Of a stretch of DNA of 64,000 bases, positions 52,664 to 60,452 are shown one piece after another (position 1 is the first letter of the stretch; each line of letters starts with the position of its first letter). Source of the stretch: Rhizobium ruizarguesonis (GTDB lineage Bacteria > Pseudomonadota > Alphaproteobacteria > Rhizobiales > Rhizobiaceae). The position numbers and the translations under genes were made by a program. Location: NCBI RefSeq assembly GCF_012349115.1, contig NZ_PQIG01000122.1:124001-188000 (forward strand). Reading direction: 5' to 3'. The notes beneath the pieces are model-generated. The model saw only the letters and a program-made list of their open reading frames with translations, made no database searches and had not been told where the DNA came from.

Positions 52664-53323
52664 TCACGCCTCGCCCGGTTCGATATGAGGTTCGGGCTTC
52701 AGCTCGTGCAGCCGGTGAATGCCTGGCATTTCGATAAACTTGTCGAGGGCGCGCAGCGCCCGGGACCAGAGCCGGATGGCGGGATAGGCATCCAGCGTGA
52801 CGCCGCCATCGGGCGCCAGCGCTACATAGGGAAAGCAGCCGATGTCGGCAATTGTCGGCCGGTCGGCGGCGAGGAAGCGCATGCCGCGAAGACCCTGCTC
52901 GACAAGCCCGGCTTCAAGCTCGCGAAGCGCGGCGATGCCCTGGGCCTGCAGCGCGCCGATATCGCCCGGCCGCAGCAGCATCTCATGGAGCCGTGCTGCC
53001 CCGAGGCTTGCCGTCAGCCGGCCGGAGAACGACAGCCATTGCTGCACCCGTGCCGCTTCCTCGGCCGTACCGCTGCCGAGCCACTCGGGTGCTGCCTTGG
53101 CGGCAAGATAGACGAGGATCGCCGACGATTCCGTCAGGATCAGGTCGCCATCCTCCAGGATCGGAATGGAGCCTGCCGGGTTGAGCGCAAGCAGCTCGGG
53201 ACCGCGATGCTCGGCGCCGGGATGGAAATCCACCGGGCGCAAGTCAAGCTTCACCCCGGTCAGCGCCGCCATCAGACGCACCTTGTAGCAACTGGGCGAG
53301 AGAATGTAGTCGTAGAGCTTCAT
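52664..53323 (-). CDS. glutathione S-transferase family protein (possible NdmE-like partner)
   Basis: A 219-residue GST. The N-terminal thioredoxin-fold domain (MKLYDYILSPSCYKVRLMAA, NPAGSIPILEDGD, the TESSAI glutathione-binding motif) is followed by an all-helical domain (FLAADRPTIADIGCFPYVAL). The start overlaps the oxygenase stop by 4 bases. In caffeine-degrading Pseudomonas, a GST-like protein (NdmE) is needed for a Rieske-less demethylase (NdmC). The identical juxtaposition here suggests a structural rather than detoxifying role. That role is inferred. Confidence 0.87.
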   Translation of the reverse strand: MKLYDYILSPSCYKVRLMAALTGVKLDLRPVDFHPGAEHRGPELLALNPAGSIPILEDGDLILTESSAILVYLAAKAAPEWLGSGTAEEAARVQQWLSFSGRLTASLGAARLHEMLLRPGDIGALQAQGIAALRELEAGLVEQGLRGMRFLAADRPTIADIGCFPYVALAPDGGVTLDAYPAIRLWSRALRALDKFIEMPGIHRLHELKPEPHIEPGEA

Positions 53324-54165
53324 TGCGCCACCAGCTGTGCGCCGTAGGTATAGTTGTGACGCTTCAGCCAGCGCCGGTAGGCGATCGATGTCAGATCGGC
53401 CCGCGTCGGGATTTCCATGCCGGGGTCGAGCGGCAGCAGCCGCGGGATCTGGTTTTCGAGGATCGAGCGATCTTGCAGGAAGATCGTCTGCTGGAAGTGG
53501 ATGAGGTCGGTCATCGCGGTCTCGTCATCGAAGAGCGCCATCCATGGCCAGACGTCGCACAGGTCCTCTGCCAGCGGCTGCACGAAGAGCGTGATGACAT
53601 CCCATTCGCTCGGGCGCGGCGGGCAGGTCTTGTAAAGCACGGAGCAGGTGGGCGCCGGCACGCGGTACATATATTCCGTGGTGATCCCGCCGCTTGCCGA
53701 TTTGGCGGCCTGCGGCTGGTAGAATTTCACCTGCGTTGCCCAGACCTCGTCTTCTTCCTCGCGGATCTCGACCTTGTAGTTCTGGACCTCGGTGTGCGGC
53801 TCCGCGCCGAGAATGTCGGTGTGGACGAAGGGGAAATGGGCGATGTCGAGGAAGTTCTCGACGGCGCGGAGCGGCGAGCAGCGCACCCGCACCACGCCGA
53901 CATCGACGAAGCGACGGCCGGGCTGGTCAGCCTCGGGAATGGGGAAAAGCTCCTTCTTCGGCTCGCCGAGGGAGGACCAGACATGACCGTAACGCACACG
54001 AACCGGCAGAACACGGCCATCGCCGCCCGTCACCTTCGCATTGCCATCGCCATCGCGCGCCACTTCGATCGGCTCGCCCATCAGCGCCGTCTTACGGCCG
54101 GCGCTGTCGAGCTGGCTGAAAAGCCCGACCGGATACCATTCGTCGATCATCGCCTGCACGGTCAT
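53320..54165 (-). CDS. Rieske-type oxygenase catalytic subunit lacking its Rieske domain
   Basis: A 281-residue mononuclear-iron oxygenase catalytic domain. The two iron histidines lie in ENFLDIAHFPFVHTD near residue 112; the likely carboxylate is in LQDRSILENQ near residue 240. The N-terminal Rieske domain usual in VanA/CntA-type alpha subunits (about 350 residues) is missing: no CxH...CxxH pair exists in the chain, and the protein opens with only EWYPVGL. The neighbouring overlapping gene supplies a Rieske protein. Likely chemistry is O-/N-demethylation or hydroxylation of an imported heterocycle; no reductase gene is in the window. Confidence 0.85.
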   Translation of the reverse strand: MTVQAMIDEWYPVGLFSQLDSAGRKTALMGEPIEVARDGDGNAKVTGGDGRVLPVRVRYGHVWSSLGEPKKELFPIPEADQPGRRFVDVGVVRVRCSPLRAVENFLDIAHFPFVHTDILGAEPHTEVQNYKVEIREEEDEVWATQVKFYQPQAAKSASGGITTEYMYRVPAPTCSVLYKTCPPRPSEWDVITLFVQPLAEDLCDVWPWMALFDDETAMTDLIHFQQTIFLQDRSILENQIPRLLPLDPGMEIPTRADLTSIAYRRWLKRHNYTYGAQLVAQ

Positions 54166-54815
54166 TGCGCGACCTCCTTTTTCTGAAGATCCTCGGCTCG
54201 GCGGCGCAGGCTCTCGGCGACCCGTGAAGCACCGATGCCCGCCTCCGGGCCGGTGTCACCCTTCAGCAGCACATGGATCAACGTCTGTCCGTCTTCCCAA
54301 GCGGATAATAGCAGACAGACGGTCCCGGTGGATGCGTCGATCTCGACTAGACCGACATTGCTCGCCTTCGCACCGGCCGCCGCCTCGATCGCCGCGACGC
54401 CGGCGAATGCCGTCAGCGAACGCAAGGGAGTGAGGTCATCAAGCCTCGGTGGCTTCGAAGCGGGCGCACCCACAGCCACCCAGATCACGTTATCTGTTTC
54501 CTCGACGTCATGGGTGGCGACGCGGATTGTCTCCGGTGGCGTCAGGCCTGGATGAGCCGGAATGCGGAGACAGTTTCCGGCCTGGCCGTAGCTCCAACCG
54601 TGATAGATGCAGGAGAGCGTCTCGCCGCGCACGAAGCCGTGAGACAAGCGCATGCCACGATGCGGACAGCGATCCGCCGATGCCGATATGCGCCCCGAAG
54701 CGCTACGCCACAGGGCAATCGATCCGGCTGCCGTCCGTGCCGGTATGACGGTTCCGGCCGGCAAATCCCGGGAAAGGGCGACTGGCGTCCAAAAGCCGGT
54801 CGTAGGGGATGGCAT
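54162..54815 (-). CDS. free-standing Rieske [2Fe-2S] protein, partner of the oxygenase
   Basis: A 217-residue protein with an N-terminal Rieske domain: CPHRGMRLSHGF near residue 50 and CIYHGWSYG 17 residues on form the C-x-H...C-x2-H cluster. The chain opens like the missing N-terminus of an oxygenase (GFWTPVALSRDLPAGTVIPA). The C-terminal half (FAGVAAIEAAAGAKASNVGL...) is not a catalytic iron domain. It overlaps the oxygenase gene by 4 bases. I prefer ATG 54815 over TTG 54830; both give the same domain. First enzyme gene of the operon. Confidence 0.85.
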   Translation of the reverse strand: MPSPTTGFWTPVALSRDLPAGTVIPARTAAGSIALWRSASGRISASADRCPHRGMRLSHGFVRGETLSCIYHGWSYGQAGNCLRIPAHPGLTPPETIRVATHDVEETDNVIWVAVGAPASKPPRLDDLTPLRSLTAFAGVAAIEAAAGAKASNVGLVEIDASTGTVCLLLSAWEDGQTLIHVLLKGDTGPEAGIGASRVAESLRRRAEDLQKKEVAQ

Positions 54816-54886
54816 GACTAGATTTCCCAAACAACATCATATGCTTGCCGAGCACGTCCTACCTCGCCCTCGAGGCAATTCCGCCC

Positions 54887-54900
54887 AACCTTATCAGGTT
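54887..54900. promoter_or_regulatory. small dyad in the promoter region of the Rieske operon
   Basis: AACCT-TATC-AGGTT is a five-pair inverted repeat in the 142-base gap before the Rieske gene, next to an AT-rich stretch (54900-54950) that is the best place for a promoter. It could be an operator for the nearby LysR protein or another regulator. Evidence is only symmetry and position. Confidence 0.3.
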
Positions 54901-54957
54901 TGCATAATTATTTCGCATTGGCAACATTGAGTAAATAATATGCACGGAGGAAATCTC

Positions 54958-55236
54958 TTACAGCCCGGCACTGGGTCTTTTTGCGCTGAGCGCGGTGCGC
55001 TCTATCCTCTCGACCCATACGTCGATGGGCCCGAGAGAGCATCCCATCTCCATCATGTCGATCAGCTCCACCGGCCCAGCAACCTCAAGTTCGATCCGCA
55101 TGGAACTCGTATGAGATATGGTGTGCGAAAGCCCAAGCTTGGCGGCATGGCGCCGGATCCAGGGAACAAAGGAGGCGACCTCGAGATCACCGACAATCGT
55201 CATCCGCTCCAGCAGGTAGCTTGTATCTTGTCGCAT
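54958..55236 (-). CDS. acylphosphatase-like small protein with degenerate active site
   Basis: A 92-residue protein with an acylphosphatase outline: YLLERMTIVGDLEVASFVPW, HAAKLGLSHTISHT, IELEVAGPVELIDMM, GPIDVWVERIE. The catalytic Arg of the GxVQGVxFR loop is replaced (EVASFVPW) and the catalytic Asn position reads His in TISHT. Hydrolysis of acylphosphates therefore looks unlikely. I use the Met at 55236 by family length; the open frame extends to 55362. It precedes the Rieske operon on the same strand by about 140 bases and may be unrelated to it. Confidence 0.65.
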   Translation of the reverse strand: MRQDTSYLLERMTIVGDLEVASFVPWIRRHAAKLGLSHTISHTSSMRIELEVAGPVELIDMMEMGCSLGPIDVWVERIERTALSAKRPSAGL

Positions 55237-55396
55237 GCTCGCCCTTGCTTTCCTACACCACAGCGCCTGAAGGAACTGGGGGAAGGGATCATCGTCAAAG
55301 AGAGAATATGGCGTCGGAATTTCCTTTGCAAATCCCTGCGGCAACATACCAATTCCTGCCACCGTATCCCTGCGCGTTGGCGCAGCCTGAGCCGCG

Positions 55397-56281
55397 CTAG
55401 CAACTACCAGTCAGCATTGCGACAAAAGCCGTGACCTTGGGCGGACGAAACCGAGCTGCCGGATAGACGACATAAATTCCTCCGGCAGGCAGGGTCCAGT
55501 CCGGCAACAATCTTATCAGTCGGCCAGCCTCTATATGCTCTCCAGCCAGAAAATCCGGCAGGACGGATATGCCTGCCCCCGCAAGCGTGGCCGCGAGCAC
55601 CGCAGGCGTCGAATTGCTCATGAGGCTCTGTTGCATCCGCACGGTTCGCCGGTCGAAATCGCCCTGGATAAACCTCCAGACCACCGGCTCCTTGAGGGCC
55701 AGGTTGGCGATAAACGGCTGGCCCGCAGCATCCTCTGGACTGTTCAAACTGAGCGTGGCGAAGAAGCTGGGGGACGCCACAAGAAACTGCCGGAACGAAC
55801 CGATCCGTCTCGCTTGGTGACTGGAGTCATCGAGCCATCCAACGCGGATCGACAGGTCGATCTGATTGGCGAGCAGATCCATCTTCGTATCAGCGAGCAG
55901 AAGCTCGACCCTGCAAGCGGGGTACTTCCGGATAAAGGCCGCAGCAATGGGAGCGATCGTGCTCGCACCATAATCATTGGGCGCAGCAATGCGTAGCATG
56001 CCTGTCGGCTCGGCATTTGCGCGGGTGATTTCATCGACAGCGTCCCCGGCTTCGCGGAAAATCAAGACGCAGCGCGCGTAGAGAAGCTTGCCGGCCTCGG
56101 TCGGCTCGACGCGTCGTGTCGTCCGGAGAAGCAAGCTAGTTTTCAACTCAGCTTCCAGCCGCGCAACCTGCTGGCTGACGACCGTCTTCGTGATCGCGAG
56201 GCGCTCGGCAGCTTTCGTGAACGAGCCGGTATCGACGACGGCTGCAAAATAGGCCAGCCGATTGAGGTTGACAGCCTCCAT
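55397..56281 (-). CDS. LysR-family transcriptional regulator
   Basis: A 294-residue LysR protein of the CrgA/DmlR-like group. The winged helix is at residues 1-62 (NLNRLAYFAAVVDTGSFTKA, ITKTVVSQQVARLEAELKTS). The effector domain begins near residue 90 (GMLRIAAPNDYGASTIAPIA). It is divergent from the DsbA-like gene with 114 bases between, so it likely controls the DsbA-like/MBL-fold pair. The downstream same-strand acylphosphatase-like gene is the other possible target. Confidence 0.88.
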   Translation of the reverse strand: MEAVNLNRLAYFAAVVDTGSFTKAAERLAITKTVVSQQVARLEAELKTSLLLRTTRRVEPTEAGKLLYARCVLIFREAGDAVDEITRANAEPTGMLRIAAPNDYGASTIAPIAAAFIRKYPACRVELLLADTKMDLLANQIDLSIRVGWLDDSSHQARRIGSFRQFLVASPSFFATLSLNSPEDAAGQPFIANLALKEPVVWRFIQGDFDRRTVRMQQSLMSNSTPAVLAATLAGAGISVLPDFLAGEHIEAGRLIRLLPDWTLPAGGIYVVYPAARFRPPKVTAFVAMLTGSC

Positions 56282-56395
56282 AGCCTTCTTCCATTTGATT
56301 GTAAGTTTTTGACATACTTTCTGTCACATTTAACAATATTTATCACTCAATAGAAGTGCACTATCCGTTGGCCATCGCTTCAAGGATGGTCCGAT

Positions 56396-57028
56396 ATGCA
56401 TCTTACCTATCTCTACGATCCGCTTTGCGGCTGGTGCTATGGTGCGGCGCCCGCGCTCGACAAAATGGCCAAGCTTGACAATCTCACCGTCGAGCTTGCG
56501 CCCACCGGGCTCTTCGCGGGCGAAGGCGCGCGTCCGCTGGATGAACGTTTCGCAGCCTATGCCTGGCACAATGACCAGCGGATCAACCGGCTCACCGGAC
56601 AGGTCTTCAGCCATCTCTATCGCGATCAGGTTCTCGCGGGCGCAGACAGTCTGTTCGACTCCGCCCCTGCGACGCTCGGGATCATTGCGGTCGGGCTAAG
56701 GCAACTCGACAGCGAGCGCGAAGCTCTGAAGGCACTTCAAATCGCCCGTTATATTGACGGCCGCAACACCTCGGAGATCGCTGTCGTGGCCGGCGTTCTC
56801 GATCAGGCCGGATTTTCCGATGCCGCCGCTCGTGTCCGGGCTCCGGACGAGGCTCTGCTCGATATCTATCGCAACAGGATCGGAAAGTCCCGCCAACTCA
56901 TGGCTGCATTCCGGATGGATGGTGTCCCCGCGCTATTGGTCAGCGACGGCGATAAGCGCCGCGTGCTGCGTAGCGATGCCTTGTTCGGCGGCTTTGACCG
57001 ACTTGCTGCCGAGCTTCAGGCGGCGTGA
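56396..57028 (+). CDS. DsbA-family thiol protein (FrnE/HCCA-isomerase-like)
   Basis: A 210-residue thioredoxin-fold protein with an inserted helical domain. The redox motif is CGWC at residues 11-14 (YLYDPLCGWCYGAAP), and the cis-proline region reads MDGVPALLVSDG near residue 180. There is no signal peptide, so it acts in the cytoplasm, like FrnE-type proteins rather than periplasmic DsbA. AAGGAT lies before the ATG. The MBL-fold gene follows 102 bases downstream on the same strand. Confidence 0.87.
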   Translation: MHLTYLYDPLCGWCYGAAPALDKMAKLDNLTVELAPTGLFAGEGARPLDERFAAYAWHNDQRINRLTGQVFSHLYRDQVLAGADSLFDSAPATLGIIAVGLRQLDSEREALKALQIARYIDGRNTSEIAVVAGVLDQAGFSDAAARVRAPDEALLDIYRNRIGKSRQLMAAFRMDGVPALLVSDGDKRRVLRSDALFGGFDRLAAELQAA

Positions 57029-57130
57029 TCGTTCATTTTCAGCAGACCGTTCCATGAACTACCGACCACCCTGCCGGGGGCAACACTCACGGCAGCAGAA
57101 AATCGAAACTGGCGATCATCGGAGACAACC

Positions 57131-58033
57131 ATGTATTCAAGGAGAGAAATCATGAAAACCACCCTCGCAGCCGGCGCCGTTGCCGTTTTTGCGCCTGCCG
57201 GCCTCGGCAACGCGGCCGGATCAAAGCTGGCCTGGAAGCACTTCCCCGCCGGTCAGAATGGCTTCTTTCGCGCTCCGGTGCTGCTGACCGGCCCCAGCGA
57301 AGCGTTGCTGATCGATGGCGGGTTCAGCTATCCCGACGGCCGTGCGCTGGCGGAGGCCATCAAGGCCACCGGCAAGACGCTGACCGCGATTTATGTCAGC
57401 CAGTCCGATCCGGACTATTACTTCAGCCTGAAGCCGGTCCTCGAAGCCTTTCCCGGCACAAAAGTGCTGGCCGCTTCCGATACGATTGCAGCGATCAAGG
57501 GCAATATCGAGAAAAAGCTTGCCGTTTGGGGGCCGCAGCTCAAGGAGAACGGCCCGCAGACCCTTGCAGACATCGTCATGCCGGAAGCGTTCGACGCTCC
57601 AAGCCTCACAGTTGACGGCGAACCAGTCGAGATTGTCGCGGCCGAAGCAGGGTTAAGCAATCGCCGGTACCTGTTCGTGCCATCGCTGAACGCCGTTTTC
57701 GGGGGCGTCATGATTTTCTCCGGCGTCCACGTGTGGACGGCCGACACCCAGGCTCCGGAGCAGCGTGCCGCTTGGGTGGCCACCCTCGACAAGATCAGCG
57801 CCCGCAAGCCGACGATTGTCGTTCCCGGCCACATGACGCCGGAAGCGGCAACCGATCTGTCCGCCGTCGAGCACACGAAGAGTTATCTGCTCGCTTTCGA
57901 GGAAGAACTCGCCAAGGCCGCCGATTCCACCGCGCTGAAGGCCGCCATGGAAGCCCGCTTCCCCGGTCTCGGCATGGGCGTTGCGCTCGACATCGGCTCC
58001 AAGGTTGCCAAGGGAGAAATGAAGTGGGGCTGA
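57131..58033 (+). CDS. exported metallo-beta-lactamase-fold protein lacking the HxHxDH motif
   Basis: A 300-residue protein with an MBL-fold layout (ALLIDGGFSYPDGRALAEAI; YVSQSDPDYYFSLKPVLEAF; PTIVVPGHMTPEAATDLSAV). The metal motif HxHxDH is replaced by SQSDPDY, so the first zinc site is probably lost although the later GH is kept. An N-terminal SRREIMKTTLAAGAVAVFAP looks like a twin-arginine signal, which supports the ATG at 57131. The ATG at 57152 has the better ribosome site (AGGAGAG) but would cut off the RR pair. Function unknown; it may be a non-catalytic binding protein or an unusual hydrolase. Confidence 0.78.
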   Translation: MYSRREIMKTTLAAGAVAVFAPAGLGNAAGSKLAWKHFPAGQNGFFRAPVLLTGPSEALLIDGGFSYPDGRALAEAIKATGKTLTAIYVSQSDPDYYFSLKPVLEAFPGTKVLAASDTIAAIKGNIEKKLAVWGPQLKENGPQTLADIVMPEAFDAPSLTVDGEPVEIVAAEAGLSNRRYLFVPSLNAVFGGVMIFSGVHVWTADTQAPEQRAAWVATLDKISARKPTIVVPGHMTPEAATDLSAVEHTKSYLLAFEEELAKAADSTALKAAMEARFPGLGMGVALDIGSKVAKGEMKWG

Positions 58034-58056
58034 ACAGCCGGTCTTCAAACTGATCC

Positions 58057-58078
58057 GAAGGGCCCGGGAGGGCCCTTC
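58057..58078 (+). terminator. strong hairpin after the MBL-fold gene
   Basis: GAAGGGCCC (58057-58065) pairs perfectly with GGGCCCTTC (58070-58078) around a GGGA loop, 24 bases beyond the stop codon. Only a weak pyrimidine run (ATCTCT) follows. Likely the end of the dsbA-like/MBL transcript. Confidence 0.7.
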
Positions 58079-58198
58079 ATCTCTGGGAAGGCCGCAAAAG
58101 TGGTGATGCAGTCGTCAGGTCCGCATCACATCAAGGCGCTCGAGCCTTTGACAAACTTTGCCAAAATCGGTTATGTTGCCTTCAAATGGAGGGTATCA

Positions 58199-58441
58199 AT
58201 GGCCACGATGAACGTATCTCTTCCAGGCCCGATGAAGGATTGGGTGGAGGCCCAGGCCAGGACCGGGCGATATTCGAATGCTAGCGACTACGTGCGCGAC
58301 CTGATCCGACGCGACCAGACGCGAAACGACAAGATCGCCGCCATGCAAAGCTTCGTCGAGGCCGGGCTCCAAAGTGGTGTCGGCATCCGATCAAAGGATG
58401 AACTCTTTGCTGAGGCAATGGCTCGTGCCAACAAGTCATGA
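58199..58441 (+). CDS. parD: ParD-family antitoxin
   Basis: An 80-residue ribbon-helix-helix antitoxin of the ParD/CopG class: MNVSLPGPMKDWVEAQARTG, NASDYVRDLIRRDQTRNDKI. The C-terminal half is the flexible toxin-binding tail. GGAGGG is correctly spaced before the ATG at 58199; a longer open frame upstream has no ribosome site. It overlaps the toxin gene by 4 bases and, as in other ParDE pairs, would repress its own promoter. Confidence 0.92.
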   Translation: MATMNVSLPGPMKDWVEAQARTGRYSNASDYVRDLIRRDQTRNDKIAAMQSFVEAGLQSGVGIRSKDELFAEAMARANKS

Positions 58442-58731
58442 GTTTTAAGCTTTCTGCCGAAGCGGAAGATGACATTATTGCGATCGCCGAGCAAAGTGTC
58501 CGTATGTTCGGGGCGGGCCAGGCAAAGCGATACCACGATGAACTTTTCGCATTATTTGATCTGATAGCTGTCAATCCACGCATCGCGCGCGAACGGGATG
58601 AGATTGATCCGCCCGTTAGAATTCATCCCTTCAAAGCGCATCTAATCGTTTATCGGATCGAAGATGATGAGACAATTTTTGTAATACGAATTCGCCACGC
58701 TCATGAAGATTGGGCAAGTGACTCAATTTAG
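58438..58731 (+). CDS. parE: ParE-family toxin
   Basis: A 97-residue RelE/ParE-superfamily toxin: FKLSAEAEDDIIAIAEQSVR, YHDELFALFDLIAVNPRIAR, VRIHPFKAHLIVYRIEDDET, FVIRIRHAHEDW. ParE toxins inhibit DNA gyrase; the closing RIRHAHEDW segment is usual for the family. It overlaps the antitoxin gene (ATGA at 58438). AT content is a little above its neighbours, in keeping with mobile toxin-antitoxin pairs. Confidence 0.92.
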   Translation: MSFKLSAEAEDDIIAIAEQSVRMFGAGQAKRYHDELFALFDLIAVNPRIARERDEIDPPVRIHPFKAHLIVYRIEDDETIFVIRIRHAHEDWASDSI

Positions 58732-58814
58732 CGCACCTCGGATGGAGCTGTGGATTTGGTAATGCGACCCGATTGAGCCCCCGAAGGGCGTTCGGCAAGA
58801 AGAAGACCTGACCA

Positions 58815-59255
58815 TCAGACCACGCCCTTCTTAAGGATGAAGTTCCCATAGGGGCGCGATTCAGCCGTCTGGATGACTGCAAACGATCGCATGGCGATGG
58901 GATAGTATGCAAACCTCTCGACAGGTTGGCTCGCTATCGAACGCCCCTCTGCCTCACTGCAAACCGCGAGGACGTCTTTGTGTACCTCCAGCAACTCGCC
59001 TGGCGCGTCAACGGCCTCCATGTGCATCAGAGGCGTTTCAATGAACGTGTCCAAGGGCATCAGCTGAAGGATCCCGCGGACTGCAGTCGGTGCATCGACA
59101 CCCTCTAAGATGAGAAGCTTTCCGCTCGTGGTTTGGGTCGCCACACGAAAACCGGAGAAGTTTCGATCCACGATTGCCAGTTCGTCGCCGTGACCCATGG
59201 AGGCCATGACCCATAACACGTCGGCCGTAATAAACGGCGGCATACCCTTCAGCAT
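58815..59255 (-). CDS. fucU: RbsD/FucU-family sugar mutarotase (L-fucose mutarotase-like)
   Basis: A 146-residue cytoplasmic protein that interconverts alpha and beta anomers of a free sugar. FucU features are MLKGMPPFITADVLWVMASM, GHGDELAIVDRNF with the catalytic His, PLDTFIETPLMHMEAVD, and the C-terminal YGNFILKKGVV. It fits FucU better than RbsD. GGGAGGGAG lies before the ATG. It is divergent from a LacI regulator and an RbsABC-type importer, so it would prepare the imported sugar (possibly L-fucose) for metabolism. Confidence 0.9.
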   Translation of the reverse strand: MLKGMPPFITADVLWVMASMGHGDELAIVDRNFSGFRVATQTTSGKLLILEGVDAPTAVRGILQLMPLDTFIETPLMHMEAVDAPGELLEVHKDVLAVCSEAEGRSIASQPVERFAYYPIAMRSFAVIQTAESRPYGNFILKKGVV

Positions 59256-59320
59256 GGCATCTCCCTCCCAAGAGATTTCACCGACAAGAACGATGAACGA
59301 TTAGCAGAAAAAAACGATTG

Positions 59321-59334
59321 CGCAAACGTTTCGA
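59321..59334. promoter_or_regulatory. LacI/PurR-type operator between fucU and the LacI gene
   Basis: CGCAAACGTTTCGA contains the perfect palindrome AAACGTTT centred on CG and follows the GCAAACGTTT pattern recognised by LacI-family proteins. It lies 66 bases upstream of fucU and 120 upstream of the LacI gene, so one site could control both directions. Confidence 0.6.
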
Positions 59335-59453
59335 TGGCGCTAGCGTGACCAAATAGCGGATCCTGGGAGAGCCTCTGGAGGTTGGAATTCCGCTTGGGAG
59401 GATAGTTTGAAAAACTCTTTTGTGGCGCTGCTGGCGAGAGCTGGAGTGCGCTC

Positions 59454-60452
59454 ATGACGACTATTTCCGAGGTGGCAAAGGCGGCTGGAGTCTCAGTCTC
59501 CACGGTTTCGCACGTTCTCAATAAGACGCGCTACGTCTCACCCGAGAAGGTCAAGCTCGTCATCGAGTCCGTGGAGGCGATCGGATACATCCCCAATACA
59601 GTCGCTCGCTCGCTCAAACTGTCATCGACAGGCACTGTCGGCCTCGCGATTTCCGCGATTTCCAACCCTTACTTCAGTGACATCATCTGCGCGATTGAGG
59701 CCGAGTGTTCCAAACGAGGCTTGATCGCGTTCCTCTGTGACACGCAGGATGATCCGGTCCGGGAGCTGGAACTGATCCAGCATCTGCATCAGCGCCGCGT
59801 CGACGGGATTATACTTGCGCCTTCCGGCGATCCTAAAAAAGCGCTGGACTATCTCATCCGGTCCGACCTTCCCTGTGTGCTTGTTGACAGACTGTCGGAC
59901 AACCGTTTCGACCAGGTCGGGACGGATAACGTCGCCGCAATACGAACGCTCGTCGATCATCTCGTCACGCTGCATCATCGACGGGTTGGGATCATTCTCG
60001 GTCAGCCCGGCTTTGCGACGACTGTGGAGCGCGCAAAGGCCTTCCGCGCAGCGATGACGGAGAAGGGAATAGAGGTAGAGGATAATTTAATCAGCGATGG
60101 CAATCGCAGCACCGCCGACGCCACTGCATCGACGCACCGTTTGCTGGGGCTGAAGGAGCCGCCGACAGCGATTCTTGCTTCGAACAATCTGGCGATGATC
60201 GGGGCTATGAGGGCTATCCGGGAGCGGAAGCTGCGTGTTCCCGCGGACATTTCTGTACTTGGGATCGATGATTTCGAATGGGCAGATTATTTCGAACCGC
60301 GCCTGACGCTGATGGCCCAGCCTTGCGACGAGATTGGCAGGAGGGCGGCGGACTTGCTGATCGAGCGGATAGGCAACAAGCGCCGCCCCCGCGAGACCAT
60401 TCGACTGTCGCCAGTTTTGCGGGTGCGGGAATCGTGTGGAGAAGCAGCATGA
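59454..60452 (+). CDS. LacI-family transcriptional regulator
   Basis: A 332-residue repressor. The N-terminal helix-turn-helix and hinge are classical (TTISEVAKAAGVSVSTVSHV, VARSLKLSSTGTVGLAISAI). The periplasmic-binding-like effector domain follows, closing with DISVLGIDDFEWADYFEPRL and AQPCDEIGRRAADLLIERIG. Its stop overlaps the start of the sugar ABC ATPase gene (ATGA at 60449), so repressor and importer are co-expressed. It most likely responds to the imported sugar and binds the site at 59321. Confidence 0.92.
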   Translation: MTTISEVAKAAGVSVSTVSHVLNKTRYVSPEKVKLVIESVEAIGYIPNTVARSLKLSSTGTVGLAISAISNPYFSDIICAIEAECSKRGLIAFLCDTQDDPVRELELIQHLHQRRVDGIILAPSGDPKKALDYLIRSDLPCVLVDRLSDNRFDQVGTDNVAAIRTLVDHLVTLHHRRVGIILGQPGFATTVERAKAFRAAMTEKGIEVEDNLISDGNRSTADATASTHRLLGLKEPPTAILASNNLAMIGAMRAIRERKLRVPADISVLGIDDFEWADYFEPRLTLMAQPCDEIGRRAADLLIERIGNKRRPRETIRLSPVLRVRESCGEAA

